From NCBI GenBank assembly GCA_025351525.1, contig JANXVV010000142.1, forward strand, positions 1 through 6,374: 6,374 bases of DNA. Reading direction: 5' to 3'. Shown piece by piece: positions 1-5,929 of the stretch. The notes beneath the pieces are model-generated. The model ran no database searches, was not told the origin of the DNA, and was given only the letters and a program-made list of their open reading frames with translations. This stretch comes from Humisphaera sp. (lineage in GTDB: Bacteria; Planctomycetota; Phycisphaerae; Tepidisphaerales; Tepidisphaeraceae). Numbering within the stretch: position 1 is the stretch's first letter; each line of letters begins with the position of its first letter. The position numbers and the translations under genes are program-made.

Positions 1-27
1 CTCGGAGTACCGCGACCTGTGGCACCC
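1..27 (+). repeat. Half-palindromic dispersed repeat, left copy
   Basis: These 27 bases match the reverse complement of 6218-6244 at 26 of 27 positions. The sequence contains CTCGG-AGTA-CCGCG, a nearly self-complementary core, followed by ACCTGTGGCACCC. I recall similar palindromes ending in the GGTGCCACAGGT motif as dispersed intergenic elements in planctomycetes, so I read this as one arm of such an element; that family assignment is from memory. The element may continue left of the window. A weak hairpin follows at 34-52 (CCCACACC, loop ATT, GGTGCGGG, one mismatch). Confidence 0.6.
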
Positions 28-81
28 GTTCGACCCACACCATTGGTGCGGGCGAAGCACTAGGGCATGAACCACGCGACA

Positions 82-110
82 TTGGCACTTCATTTTGGCG
101 TCGTTACACT
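82..110 (+). promoter_or_regulatory. Sigma70-like promoter placed for a leaderless transcript
   Basis: A -35 box TTGGCA at 82-87 and a -10 box TACACT at 105-110 are separated by exactly 17 bases. Counting the last base of the -10 box as -7 puts +1 at base 117, which is the A of the ATG at 117-119. There is no Shine-Dalgarno in front of that ATG. The geometry fits a leaderless mRNA and supports 117 as a genuine original start codon. Not experimentally shown. Confidence 0.5.
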
Positions 111-116
111 CTGATC

Positions 117-414
117 ATGTCGGCAGACCCCACGACAAAAACTTCCCCTGATCTGCTCGAGGGTGACGATTCGACGAGGCATCCTCTTCAGGTGACCCCG
201 GTCGTCCCCTACGAACAGCGTCTCAATCAAAATGCGAGGTGGGCCATGGCAGAAGGAAGTCTGTTTTTTGAAGACAAGGGCTCGGTGCAGAAGGCATTGC
301 GGAAGATCGCTTCTCGCCACCACCGATCCGAAGATTGCCCGGAAGTATGGGATGGAGGATGAATCGGAATTTTGGAAGGATGGAAGCGACGACACCGATC
401 CGGCGGCTTCGTGA
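117..414 (+). pseudogene. Probable remnant of an AbiEii-like nucleotidyltransferase gene, frame broken
   Basis: The ATG at 117 opens an 81-residue frame ending in TGA at 360-362. Residues about 36-68 (RLNQNARWAMAEGSLFFEDK and then SVQKALRKIASR) resemble, from memory, the N-terminal lead-in of planctomycete nucleotidyltransferases related to AbiEii-type antitoxin partners. In those the catalytic core with its GG and DxD motifs follows at once. Here the text turns into poor sequence (HHRSEDCPEVWDGG), while from about base 315 a different frame becomes protein-like (TTDPKIARKYGMEDESEFWK) and runs to TGA at 412-414. The simplest reading is an internal deletion that removed the core and joined N- and C-terminal pieces out of frame. 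Alternatives are a real 81-residue protein or chance. The nucleotidyltransferase link is uncertain. Confidence 0.45.
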
Positions 415-426
415 AATATCGATATT
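415..426. repeat. Perfect 12-base palindrome AATATCGATATT
   Basis: The AT-rich sequence AATATCGATATT is its own reverse complement. It sits one base after the last stop codon of the broken gene and directly abuts the GC-rich three-way-junction palindrome. It could be a protein-binding site or part of the boundary of the adjoining repeat; nothing in the sequence decides between these. Confidence 0.5.
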
Positions 427-476
427 GGAGGGCGGTCGTCCTCGACCGCCGCAGCGGCAGGGGACTGCCGCCCTCC
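427..476. repeat. REP-like three-way-junction palindrome
   Basis: Outer arms GGAGGGCGG (427-435) and CCGCCCTCC (468-476) are perfectly complementary, extended to 10 pairs by T426/A477. Inside lie two further perfect hairpins: GGCGGTCG-TCCT-CGACCGCC (431-450) and GCGGCAG-GGGA-CTGCCGC (454-471). The outer and inner stems compete for bases, so the element can form one long stem or a two-leaved structure. This is typical of REP-like elements. It lies 9 bases beyond the stop codon of the minus-strand TPR gene, so it may also end or stabilise that transcript, though no T-tract follows on the minus strand. Confidence 0.75.
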
Positions 477-485
477 AGGCATTCG

Positions 486-1514
486 TTACTTCAATTCATC
501 GGAGAATTTCAGCGAGTAGGTTTTTAGCAACTGCGCGATCCGCGGTTGATTTGGCTTGATGAGCAGACTTTTCTGCCACGCGTCCAACGCGCCGTTACGC
601 TTGTCTTCTTCCAGCCCGAGGCTCTGGTTGTATTCGGTGATCAGCGTCCAGCCGGTTTCGTTCAGAGCGGGAGCGTAGCGCGGATCCAGCTTGAGGGCGC
701 GGGCGTATTCACCCAGCGCATCGACATACTTCTTTTCCAGAAACAGCGTGTCGCCGAGTCGTTTGCGGTGGGGGGCTGAATCTTCGATCCGCACCACCTG
801 ATTCATCACACTCTGCGCTTCGGTGTACCGCTGCTGGGCGATCAGATTGTTCGTCAGCGACACCGCCAATTCGACGTGCGTCGAGTCCAGTTCCAGGGCA
901 TGACGATAGGCGTCCTCGGCTTCTTTATACTGTCTGGATTCATCGAGTGCCACCGCCAGATTCGACCAGCCCGGGCCCGATTGCGGGTTCAGCTCGATCG
1001 ACAACCGGCAGTATTTGACGGCGTTCGGCAGATCGTCCAGCCGCAGATAGGCCACGCCAAGATTCTGCGCGGAAAGGGCGTCTTTTGGGTTCAGCTCCAA
1101 CGCCCGCAGATACGCGGCGACGGCATCCTTCACCCGGTTGAGGAGCTGGAACATCAGCCCTTCGTTGTAATAATTCTTGTAGCCATAGGGATCGAGCTCG
1201 ATGGTGGATTGGTATTGCGAGAGGGCGTCTTTGTAGTCGTGCTTCGATTGATAGAGATCGCCGAGCATCGCGTGGGCCATGACCAGATCGGGATGTTGGC
1301 GGACGGCACCCTGCAGGTCGCTGATCGCCCTGTCGGAGTCTCCCCGGTTGTATGCCAAAACGCCTTGGACATAGCTGTCGATCGCGGCCACCCGACTGGC
1401 GGGGCCGGTCGGCGGTGCAGAGGCGCAGCCGGCCAGGTAGATCGCTCCGCCCCAGAGCATGAAAGCGGTCAGAGTTCCAAGAATCGTTCGAGGTGAAACA
1501 GTCACGCGTGACAT
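486..1514 (-). CDS. TPR-repeat outer-membrane or periplasmic lipoprotein
   Basis: Read from the ATG at 1512-1514 the product is 342 residues. It begins with a short basic region, a hydrophobic stretch (about 10-28) and a lipobox LAGC with Cys30, so it should be exported and lipidated by the Lgt/Lsp route. The rest is seven to eight tetratricopeptide repeats of 34 residues (about 44-323), with typical lines such as YKDALSQYQSTIELDP and KDAVAAYLRALELNP. TPRs are protein-interaction scaffolds; no enzyme domain is visible, so the partner is unknown. The same frame is open to an ATG at 1599-1601 (371 residues), but the extra 29 residues would bury the signal peptide. A GGGAG Shine-Dalgarno (1526-1530) lies 11 bases before the chosen start, inside a hairpin. 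The gene is divergent from the glycosyltransferase. Coding is secure; the exact start is likely but unproven. Confidence 0.9.
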   Translation of the reverse strand: MSRVTVSPRTILGTLTAFMLWGGAIYLAGCASAPPTGPASRVAAIDSYVQGVLAYNRGDSDRAISDLQGAVRQHPDLVMAHAMLGDLYQSKHDYKDALSQYQSTIELDPYGYKNYYNEGLMFQLLNRVKDAVAAYLRALELNPKDALSAQNLGVAYLRLDDLPNAVKYCRLSIELNPQSGPGWSNLAVALDESRQYKEAEDAYRHALELDSTHVELAVSLTNNLIAQQRYTEAQSVMNQVVRIEDSAPHRKRLGDTLFLEKKYVDALGEYARALKLDPRYAPALNETGWTLITEYNQSLGLEEDKRNGALDAWQKSLLIKPNQPRIAQLLKTYSLKFSDELK

Positions 1515-1522
1515 CCTGTTAG

Positions 1523-1552
1523 AAGCTCCCATGGAACGAGTTCCATGGGCTT
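1523..1552 (-). promoter_or_regulatory. Hairpin over the TPR gene ribosome-binding region
   Basis: CCATGGAA (1529-1536) and TTCCATGG (1541-1548) form a perfect 8-pair stem around the loop CGAG. After a 2-base bulge (TC, 1527-1528), AAGC (1523-1526) pairs with GCTT (1549-1552). On the minus-strand mRNA this folds the GGGAG Shine-Dalgarno and the in-frame ATG at 1530-1532 into the stem, 8 bases before the preferred ATG at 1512-1514. It could limit translation initiation; that role is inferred only from position. Confidence 0.4.
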
Positions 1553-1618
1553 TTGTGTGAGATTGTACATTCGATCGATCGGTCAATAGTCCCATCGCCA
1601 TTTAATCTGCCGGTCCCG

Positions 1619-1648
1619 AATATAGGGGCTGTCTGCAAATCCCGTCAA
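1619..1648 (-). promoter_or_regulatory. Sigma70-like promoter for the TPR lipoprotein gene
   Basis: On the minus strand a -35 box TTGACG (1643-1648) and a -10 box TATATT (1619-1624) are spaced by 18 bases, predicting a start near 1612 and a leader of about 98 bases before the preferred ATG. The -35 box is in mirror arrangement with the -35 box of the rightward promoter at 1680-1685. Confidence 0.55.
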
Positions 1649-1666
1649 CGCTGGTGGCCGTCGACG

Positions 1667-1680
1667 ACAGGATATCCTGT
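1667..1680. promoter_or_regulatory. Perfect 14-base palindrome, candidate operator
   Basis: ACAGGATATCCTGT is fully self-complementary. It sits between the two divergent promoters and its last base is the first base of the rightward -35 box. A dimeric regulator bound here would touch the rightward -35 region directly and could affect both directions. No regulator gene is in the window, so the assignment is positional. Confidence 0.4.
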
Positions 1681-1708
1681 TGACGGTCCCGCGCGAGGCT
1701 TCTACTAT
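1680..1708 (+). promoter_or_regulatory. Sigma70-like promoter for the glycosyltransferase/BshC-like unit
   Basis: TTGACG (1680-1685) and TACTAT (1703-1708) are separated by the ideal 17 bases. This predicts a start near 1715 and a leader of about 140 bases before the GTG at 1857. The leader contains the minimal frame ATG-GAG-TGA (1750-1758), a repeated CTGCCAGA (1807-1814 and 1827-1834) and a small bulged stem near 1811-1829. No recognised riboswitch is visible in it. Confidence 0.6.
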
Positions 1709-1844
1709 CCCCCATCGGCAAAAGACCGCCTGGTAATAAGCCGCAATTGATGGAGTGACCGAAACGCCGGATAGATTGGCACCTTTTTTGCCGGAGATTC
1801 AGCGTACTGCCAGATACAGTCGCTGTCTGCCAGAAGCGTTTATG

Positions 1845-1850
1845 AAGGAG
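1845..1850 (+). promoter_or_regulatory. Shine-Dalgarno that fixes the GTG start
   Basis: AAGGAG lies 6 bases before GTG 1857. It overlaps an in-frame ATG at 1842-1844, which therefore cannot use it. This is the main reason for preferring the GTG over the upstream starts at 1755 and 1842. Confidence 0.75.
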
Positions 1851-1856
1851 TTTCGC

Positions 1857-2606
1857 GTGCGAATACTGGTTGCGATTCCCGTCCACAACGAGCTCAAATA
1901 TGTCAATCAGGTGCTGGATAAAGTCCTGGGGTATCACCGCGATATTTTAGTGGTGGATGATGGCAGCATCGACGGCACCGCCGATCTGTTGCGGCAGCGT
2001 TCGGACATTCAGGTCATTCGCCATCCGGTCAATCGCGGGTATGGGCAAAGCCTGATCGATGCGTTCAAGTACGCCGATGCACGAGGGTATGACTGGGTCA
2101 TCACCATGGATTGCGATGAGCAGCATGAACCGGAAATGATCCCGGAATTCATTCGCCGGATTGAATCCGACCAATGGGATATCATCAGCGGATCGCGCTA
2201 TCTGGCGGTTCGGGAGGACGATGATCTTCCCCCGGGTGATCGACGTCTGGTCAACCGTTCCATCACCACGATCATCGACGAATTGTTCGGATGGAAACTT
2301 ACCGACACGTTCTGCGGTTTTAAAGCCCACCGCGTGAGTGCCATGCGCAATCTCTGTCTGGATGAGCCGGGCTATGCGTTTCCGTTGCAGTTGTGGCCAC
2401 AGGCCTGGCTCGGGCAATTGCGAATCAACGAGGTTCCGGTTCGGTTGATTTACAATGATCCGAATCGATCGTTCGGCGGCATACTCGACGAGACGGCCAT
2501 TCGCCTGAAACATTATCTGGAAGTGCTGGCTCGTGAACTGGATCGATCGACGGCACAACTTGCCGAGCGTCAAGTTGGAGCGGTGCATGAAGTTTTAGAT
2601 AGGTAG
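1857..2606 (+). CDS. Family 2 glycosyltransferase, dolichyl-phosphate mannose synthase-like
   Basis: The product transfers a sugar from a nucleotide-sugar donor; the acceptor is unknown. I chose the GTG at 1857, giving 249 residues, because AAGGAG (1845-1850) lies 6 bases upstream and the protein then starts MRILVAIPVHNE, the usual first strand of the GT-A fold. The frame is open from GTG 1755, but those 34 extra residues look non-conserved. Visible motifs: VVDDGSIDGT at 32-41 (nucleotide binding), NRGYG at 59-63, the metal-binding variant DCDEQH at 85-90, SGSRYL at 111-116 and TDTFCGFKA at 149-157, which matches the TD..SGF motif of polyprenyl-phosphate glycosyltransferases. There is no membrane segment, so it is cytosolic or membrane-peripheral. 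It is followed 93 bases later by the BshC-like gene in the same direction, probably in the same transcript. The family is clear; the substrate is not. Confidence 0.93.
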   Translation: MRILVAIPVHNELKYVNQVLDKVLGYHRDILVVDDGSIDGTADLLRQRSDIQVIRHPVNRGYGQSLIDAFKYADARGYDWVITMDCDEQHEPEMIPEFIRRIESDQWDIISGSRYLAVREDDDLPPGDRRLVNRSITTIIDELFGWKLTDTFCGFKAHRVSAMRNLCLDEPGYAFPLQLWPQAWLGQLRINEVPVRLIYNDPNRSFGGILDETAIRLKHYLEVLARELDRSTAQLAERQVGAVHEVLDR

Positions 2607-2620
2607 ACTTTGAGGTTTTA

Positions 2621-2670
2621 GGTGGCATGGGCGTCTCGCACATGTTTTCGAATTGAAATCGCCCGGGCGA
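2621..2670. repeat. Two intergenic palindromes between the glycosyltransferase and BshC-like genes
   Basis: CATGGGCG (2626-2633), loop TCT and CGCACATG (2637-2644) form an 8-pair hairpin with one mismatch. It looks like one worn copy of a dispersed GC-rich palindrome. A second, perfect 12-base palindrome TCGCCCGGGCGA lies at 2659-2670. Neither is followed by a T-tract, so I do not call a terminator, and read-through into the next gene is plausible. Confidence 0.45.
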
Positions 2671-2699
2671 AACACTGATGTCACCCAGTCCATGCGACA

Positions 2700-4229
2700 A
2701 TGAGGTTGAAGACGAATTCAATGCACACCTCTTCTTCCCGCTATGCCGACTGGAAGGCTCCGGCAGAGGACGGCCAGATGCTCGTCTGGCCAATGGCTTC
2801 CACATTGCTGGAAGAAACGCGCGAGAATAGCCGTCGGCTGGCGAGTGCCGATTCCGTTTTAGTTCAGGGTATCCCGCTTCCTGATCTTCGCCGAGAAGCC
2901 CGCGCGTTCATCGGCCATTTTGACGATTCCCCGCTCTTCGCCACCGGTCATCAAACCGAACTGTATCATCCCGGCGTGTGGGTGAAGAACGCGATGATCA
3001 ACTCCCTTGCTCGCCAGGCGGGTGGATCGGCGTTTCATCTGGCGGTCGATACGGATGCGCCCAAACACCTGCATCTGCGCTGGCCGGGCGGATCGCAGGC
3101 GATCACGGATGATGAGGAGTTGACGACTGCTGAATGGACGAGCCTTCTGTCGCCGCCCACGCCGCGATATCTGAGCGATATTGTGGAGAGCGTCGACGAA
3201 GCGGCGGCGGGCTGGTCATTCACTCCTTCCACCGAACCGTTTCTCGCGTCCCTGCGGCGACTTTCCCTCGAATCGCTCAACCTGTCCACGGCCCTCACCA
3301 ACAGCGTTCATTCGTTGGAGTGGGATCTCGGTTTACGGCATCATGCGCTGGTCGTTTCGCCGATTTGGCAATGCGAGCCCTACCTGATTTTCCTGCATCA
3401 TTTTTTGGCGAGGGCGTCCGAAGTCGCACAGGTTTATAATCGCGTGCTGGGGGATTATCGGGCTAAAAACGGGGTGCGCACCACGGCCCGGCCGATGCCG
3501 GATTTAAATGCTTCTTCCGATGAAATCGAATGCCCGTTCTGGTTGGATGATCTTCGGCAGGGCACGCGAACGCGGGCGGTGGTACGATGTCTGAAGGATC
3601 AATGGACGATTTCACCTGCGGCGGGGGGTGACCCGTGTACGCTTGATCCGTCGGTGGACGGGCGAATCGCCGCCGAGCGCTTGCTGAAATGGTGTCGGGC
3701 CAATCAACTCCGCATCGCCCCGCGCGCGCTCACGTTGACGCTATTTTTCAGGCTGTTTCTCGCCGACCAATTCGTTCACGGCATCGGGGGCGGGCGATAT
3801 GATCAGGTGACCGACGATTTCATCCACGGGCTGTTCGCGTTCGATCCCCCGCGATTTTCGGTGACCACCGCCACGCTCTATTTCCCGACGGCGGTGGGGC
3901 AGCGGCGGATCAATCTGCATCCCCTGCTGCAAGAGGGTCGCCGGGTGCGGCATGGAATGTTGAGCAGCGAAAAACGCACACTGGTCACGCAGATCGATCA
4001 ACTCCCCCGCCATTCCCGACAACGGCAGGATCTCTTTTTCCAAATGCACCAGCGTCTGGCGGCGGAGTCCAACAGCCCCGCCATCCGGCACTGGGAACAG
4101 AAGCTGCGCGAGGCGCAACACGCGAGTCATTTGCAGAAAGCGCTGTTCGATCGGGAACTGTTTTTCGCGATCCAACCTCGAGAGCGATTGAGGGGGTTGA
4201 TCGAGCGATATGACGCGTTTTTCGAGTAG
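2700..4229 (+). CDS. BshC-like protein (remote homologue of the bacillithiol cysteine-adding enzyme)
   Basis: I see the BshC layout in a divergent form. Residues 82-97, TGHQTELYHPGVWVKN, align with the BshC GQQAGL..GPLYTIHK motif; 113-123, HLAVDTDAPKH, with its FWVAGEDHD strand; RLFLADQFVHGIGGGRYDQ (about 351-369) with the LIPTLAFIAGPGEINYW region; and the tail 482-509, LFDRELFFAIQPRERLRGLI onward, with the C-terminal KPLLAPQERIWNI segment. Length (509) is close to BshC (about 540). BshC joins cysteine to glucosamine-malate in bacillithiol synthesis; whether this protein does so is unknown, and GQQ is GHQ here. There is no signal peptide, so it is cytosolic. The start is uncertain: ATG 2700 has no Shine-Dalgarno, and ATG 2721 is equally possible; conserved-looking sequence begins near residue 15 (YADWKAPAEDG). 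No bshA- or bshB-type gene is in the window. The BshC link comes from motifs recalled by eye and needs a profile search. Confidence 0.85.
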   Translation: MRLKTNSMHTSSSRYADWKAPAEDGQMLVWPMASTLLEETRENSRRLASADSVLVQGIPLPDLRREARAFIGHFDDSPLFATGHQTELYHPGVWVKNAMINSLARQAGGSAFHLAVDTDAPKHLHLRWPGGSQAITDDEELTTAEWTSLLSPPTPRYLSDIVESVDEAAAGWSFTPSTEPFLASLRRLSLESLNLSTALTNSVHSLEWDLGLRHHALVVSPIWQCEPYLIFLHHFLARASEVAQVYNRVLGDYRAKNGVRTTARPMPDLNASSDEIECPFWLDDLRQGTRTRAVVRCLKDQWTISPAAGGDPCTLDPSVDGRIAAERLLKWCRANQLRIAPRALTLTLFFRLFLADQFVHGIGGGRYDQVTDDFIHGLFAFDPPRFSVTTATLYFPTAVGQRRINLHPLLQEGRRVRHGMLSSEKRTLVTQIDQLPRHSRQRQDLFFQMHQRLAAESNSPAIRHWEQKLREAQHASHLQKALFDRELFFAIQPRERLRGLIERYDAFFE

Positions 4230-4267
4230 TGTTTTAGGAGCGGGCGGGGTAAAAAAAAAGTGCGGGG

Positions 4268-4303
4268 CGCAAAGATGCAAAGAGCGCAAAGGAAAACGCA
4301 AAG
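4268..4303 (+). repeat. CGCAAAG unit array
   Basis: Four CGCAAAG-like heptamers start at 4268, 4276 (TGCAAAG), 4285 and 4297, with irregular spacing of 8, 9 and 12 bases. An inverted copy CTTTGCG at 4324-4330 closes the terminator hairpin. Arrays of this motif are, from memory, widespread between genes in several GC-rich phyla. The last unit doubles as the left arm of the terminator. A run of nine A lies upstream at 4251-4259. Confidence 0.5.
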
Positions 4304-4336
4304 AAGAAATCGGGTGATTGCTTCTTTGCGTTTTTT
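4293..4336. terminator. Bidirectional intrinsic terminator between convergent genes
   Basis: A 14-pair perfect stem joins AAAACGCAAAGAAG (4293-4306) to CTTCTTTGCGTTTT (4321-4334). After one A/G mismatch, four more pairs (AATC/GATT) close on the loop GGGT. Six T (4331-4336) end the right side. On the minus strand the left arm ends in TTTT, with nine more T at 4251-4259 further on. It lies 64 bases past the BshC-like stop and 19 bases past the porin stop, as expected for a shared terminator. Confidence 0.8.
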
Positions 4337-4354
4337 AGCGGTTACGGGTTCTGC

Positions 4355-5812
4355 TTAAATCGACAACTGGAACTGCACCGATGCGGTGATCTCCGATCGA
4401 CCGCTGGGCATCGCCAACACATCGTTGGCGGTGTCGTCGATTGGGATGCCGTGCGGCAGGTAGGTGGCCTGGGCCGTCAACTTCGCGCCATGGCCGAAGA
4501 AGTAATAGTTGACGCCGGCGGTGACGGCGGGGATGTAATTCCTGCCGACGGGGTTGCCCTGCAACTTCATGTACTCGAACCGGCCGAACGGCTCCAGGTG
4601 TTGATTGAAGTTGTAACCGACTTGAATCAGGGCACCGTACTCGTTGGTCGCCGTGTTCAGGACGTTGGCCGGCGGGGCGGTGATGCTGGCCCCGGCGGCG
4701 GAGGCGGCGTAGATGCCGAAGTTGTGATTCGTGTATCGATCGACGAACGCACCGTACACGCTCAACCCGCTGCGGTCGGCGTAATGCACGTCGACCACGC
4801 CGACGGTCTGACCGGCATGGCCGCGTTCGGAATAGTCACCGCCCACACCGAACACAAGCAGCGTGTCCTTCACGCCGACTGCGCCGATCTGGCTGTAATC
4901 CTTCCAGTCGCCCATGACCTTGAATTCAGCACGGGCCGCGCCGCCGAAGTTGAAGGCGTTGGTGTTGGGGTAATCGAGGAAATTGGTGTTCGCCGAGCGA
5001 ATGCCATGGGTGACACCGCCCTCGGCGCGAACCCAGGATTTGGGGTCGTAGATGACGGTGGCGCCTTCGGTGAAGCCGTCGCCGTTGGCGAAGATGTCGG
5101 CGATGAGCGAGCGCTCGGTGCTCTGTTGATAGCGCGAGCTGACGATCTGATCGTGCAGAAGGGGATCCTTGATCTGACCGCCGCGGATGTAGAAGTCGCC
5201 GCCGTTGATGCGGTACTTCACCCAGGCTTCCTCGAGAAGGGGAGCGCCGCCCAAACTGTTGCTGACGGTGCCGATGCGGGTACCGGCGGCATTGTTGACA
5301 TTGGCGGTGCCGCTGGCCCGGACGGTGGCCCAGTTGAACATGTAGGTTAGGTCGGGGGTGAAGGCGTTGCCGTCAAACCCGAAGCGCATACGGCGGATTT
5401 CAAATCCGTTCTGAATATCATCATCCCCACCCGGCTTGAAATTCTGCCGCTGCACGGTCACATCCCGGACCTGCAAGTGGAACCAGGGACGCAGGTTAAA
5501 ATTCCCGTCTTCGCTCCCGAGGTAGAATCGTCCGTTCTTATGGCCGGCGGAAAAAGATCCCACCTCCAGCATCTGGCTATGGCGGACAGCGTCGTCGGTC
5601 ACCTGTTGAGTGGTCCGGGTGACTACCGCCTTCGTCGCGGCGGCCCGCTGCTCGGCTTCCAGTTGATCCAACCGGGCCCGCAGCAAGCTGATCTCACCGC
5701 TCTGCACCTGCATTGCCGAGGGTGCGGCCACCGTCACAGGGTCTTGAGCGTATCCCGAACCTGCAATCGCCAGCATCAGAGCCGTCGTCGCCAAACATCG
5801 CTTCACCTTCAT
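4355..5812 (-). CDS. OprP/OprO-like outer-membrane porin
   Basis: The product is 485 residues. A Sec signal peptide covers 1-22 (basic MKVKR, hydrophobic core, cleavage after GYA). Then comes a short coiled coil (about 40-58, ISLLRARLDQLEAEQ), as in porins that trimerise or anchor through an N-terminal helix, and a beta-barrel from about 95 to the end. GFEIRRMRFGFDG at 136-148 is the hallmark line of the phosphate-selective porin O/P family (Pfam PF07396). Alternating strands with tight turns continue to the C-terminus. Whether the pore prefers phosphate, pyrophosphate or other anions cannot be read here. The last residue is Ile (QFQLSI) rather than the aromatic residue usual in proteobacterial barrels. 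The start is firm: AAGGAG (5819-5824) lies 6 bases before the ATG. It is monocistronic within the window and convergent with the BshC-like gene. Its promoter carries Pho-box-like repeats, which fits a role in phosphate uptake. Confidence 0.93.
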   Translation of the reverse strand: MKVKRCLATTALMLAIAGSGYAQDPVTVAAPSAMQVQSGEISLLRARLDQLEAEQRAAATKAVVTRTTQQVTDDAVRHSQMLEVGSFSAGHKNGRFYLGSEDGNFNLRPWFHLQVRDVTVQRQNFKPGGDDDIQNGFEIRRMRFGFDGNAFTPDLTYMFNWATVRASGTANVNNAAGTRIGTVSNSLGGAPLLEEAWVKYRINGGDFYIRGGQIKDPLLHDQIVSSRYQQSTERSLIADIFANGDGFTEGATVIYDPKSWVRAEGGVTHGIRSANTNFLDYPNTNAFNFGGAARAEFKVMGDWKDYSQIGAVGVKDTLLVFGVGGDYSERGHAGQTVGVVDVHYADRSGLSVYGAFVDRYTNHNFGIYAASAAGASITAPPANVLNTATNEYGALIQVGYNFNQHLEPFGRFEYMKLQGNPVGRNYIPAVTAGVNYYFFGHGAKLTAQATYLPHGIPIDDTANDVLAMPSGRSEITASVQFQLSI

Positions 5813-5894
5813 CGAATACTCCTTCCACAGAAACTCGATCCCAACCCGGTCGCATGACCCGGCCCAAAGAGCAACCTCTTCAGTCTAAAGGCGG

Positions 5895-5900
5895 ATTGTA
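5895..5900 (-). promoter_or_regulatory. -10 box of the porin promoter, activator-dependent type
   Basis: On the minus strand TACAAT (5895-5900, within TATACAAT) is a good -10 box, predicting a start near 5888 and a leader of about 76 bases. The hexamer at the -35 position (5918-5923) reads GATGAA, far from consensus, so the promoter probably needs an activator. The Pho-box-like repeats lie further upstream. Confidence 0.5.
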
Positions 5901-5929
5901 TAAGTTCAGATTTGGATTTCATCAGGGTA

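Noticed and set aside
90..482. A 130-codon minus-strand frame across the broken gene
   Set aside because: It starts inside the two-leaved palindrome, has no Shine-Dalgarno, and looks low in information; the plus strand has the better promoter and protein signal.
876..1496. A 206-codon plus-strand frame opposite the TPR lipoprotein
   Set aside because: The minus strand encodes regular 34-residue TPRs with a lipobox; the plus-strand frame has no recognisable domain and is a shadow.
1947..2588. A 213-codon minus-strand frame opposite the glycosyltransferase
   Set aside because: The plus strand shows all GT2 motifs; the opposite frame is featureless.
1857..2606. Glycosyltransferase as the bacillithiol enzyme BshA
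   Set aside because: BshA is a GT-B enzyme of family GT4; this protein has the GT-A family 2 motifs, so the BshC-like neighbour does not make this a classical bacillithiol operon.
2626..2644. Terminator between the glycosyltransferase and BshC-like genes
   Set aside because: The hairpin has a mismatch and no T-tract on the plus strand, so it is described as a repeat only.
3741..4301. A 186-codon minus-strand frame over the end of the BshC-like gene
   Set aside because: Its start lies inside the terminator hairpin and its sequence mirrors the conserved plus-strand C-terminal region.
4451..5350. A 299-codon open frame on the plus strand opposite the porin gene
   Set aside because: It is antisense to a clearly coding porin frame, its composition is the repetitive Gly/Val/Ala/Asp pattern of a shadow frame, and it has no ribosome-binding site.
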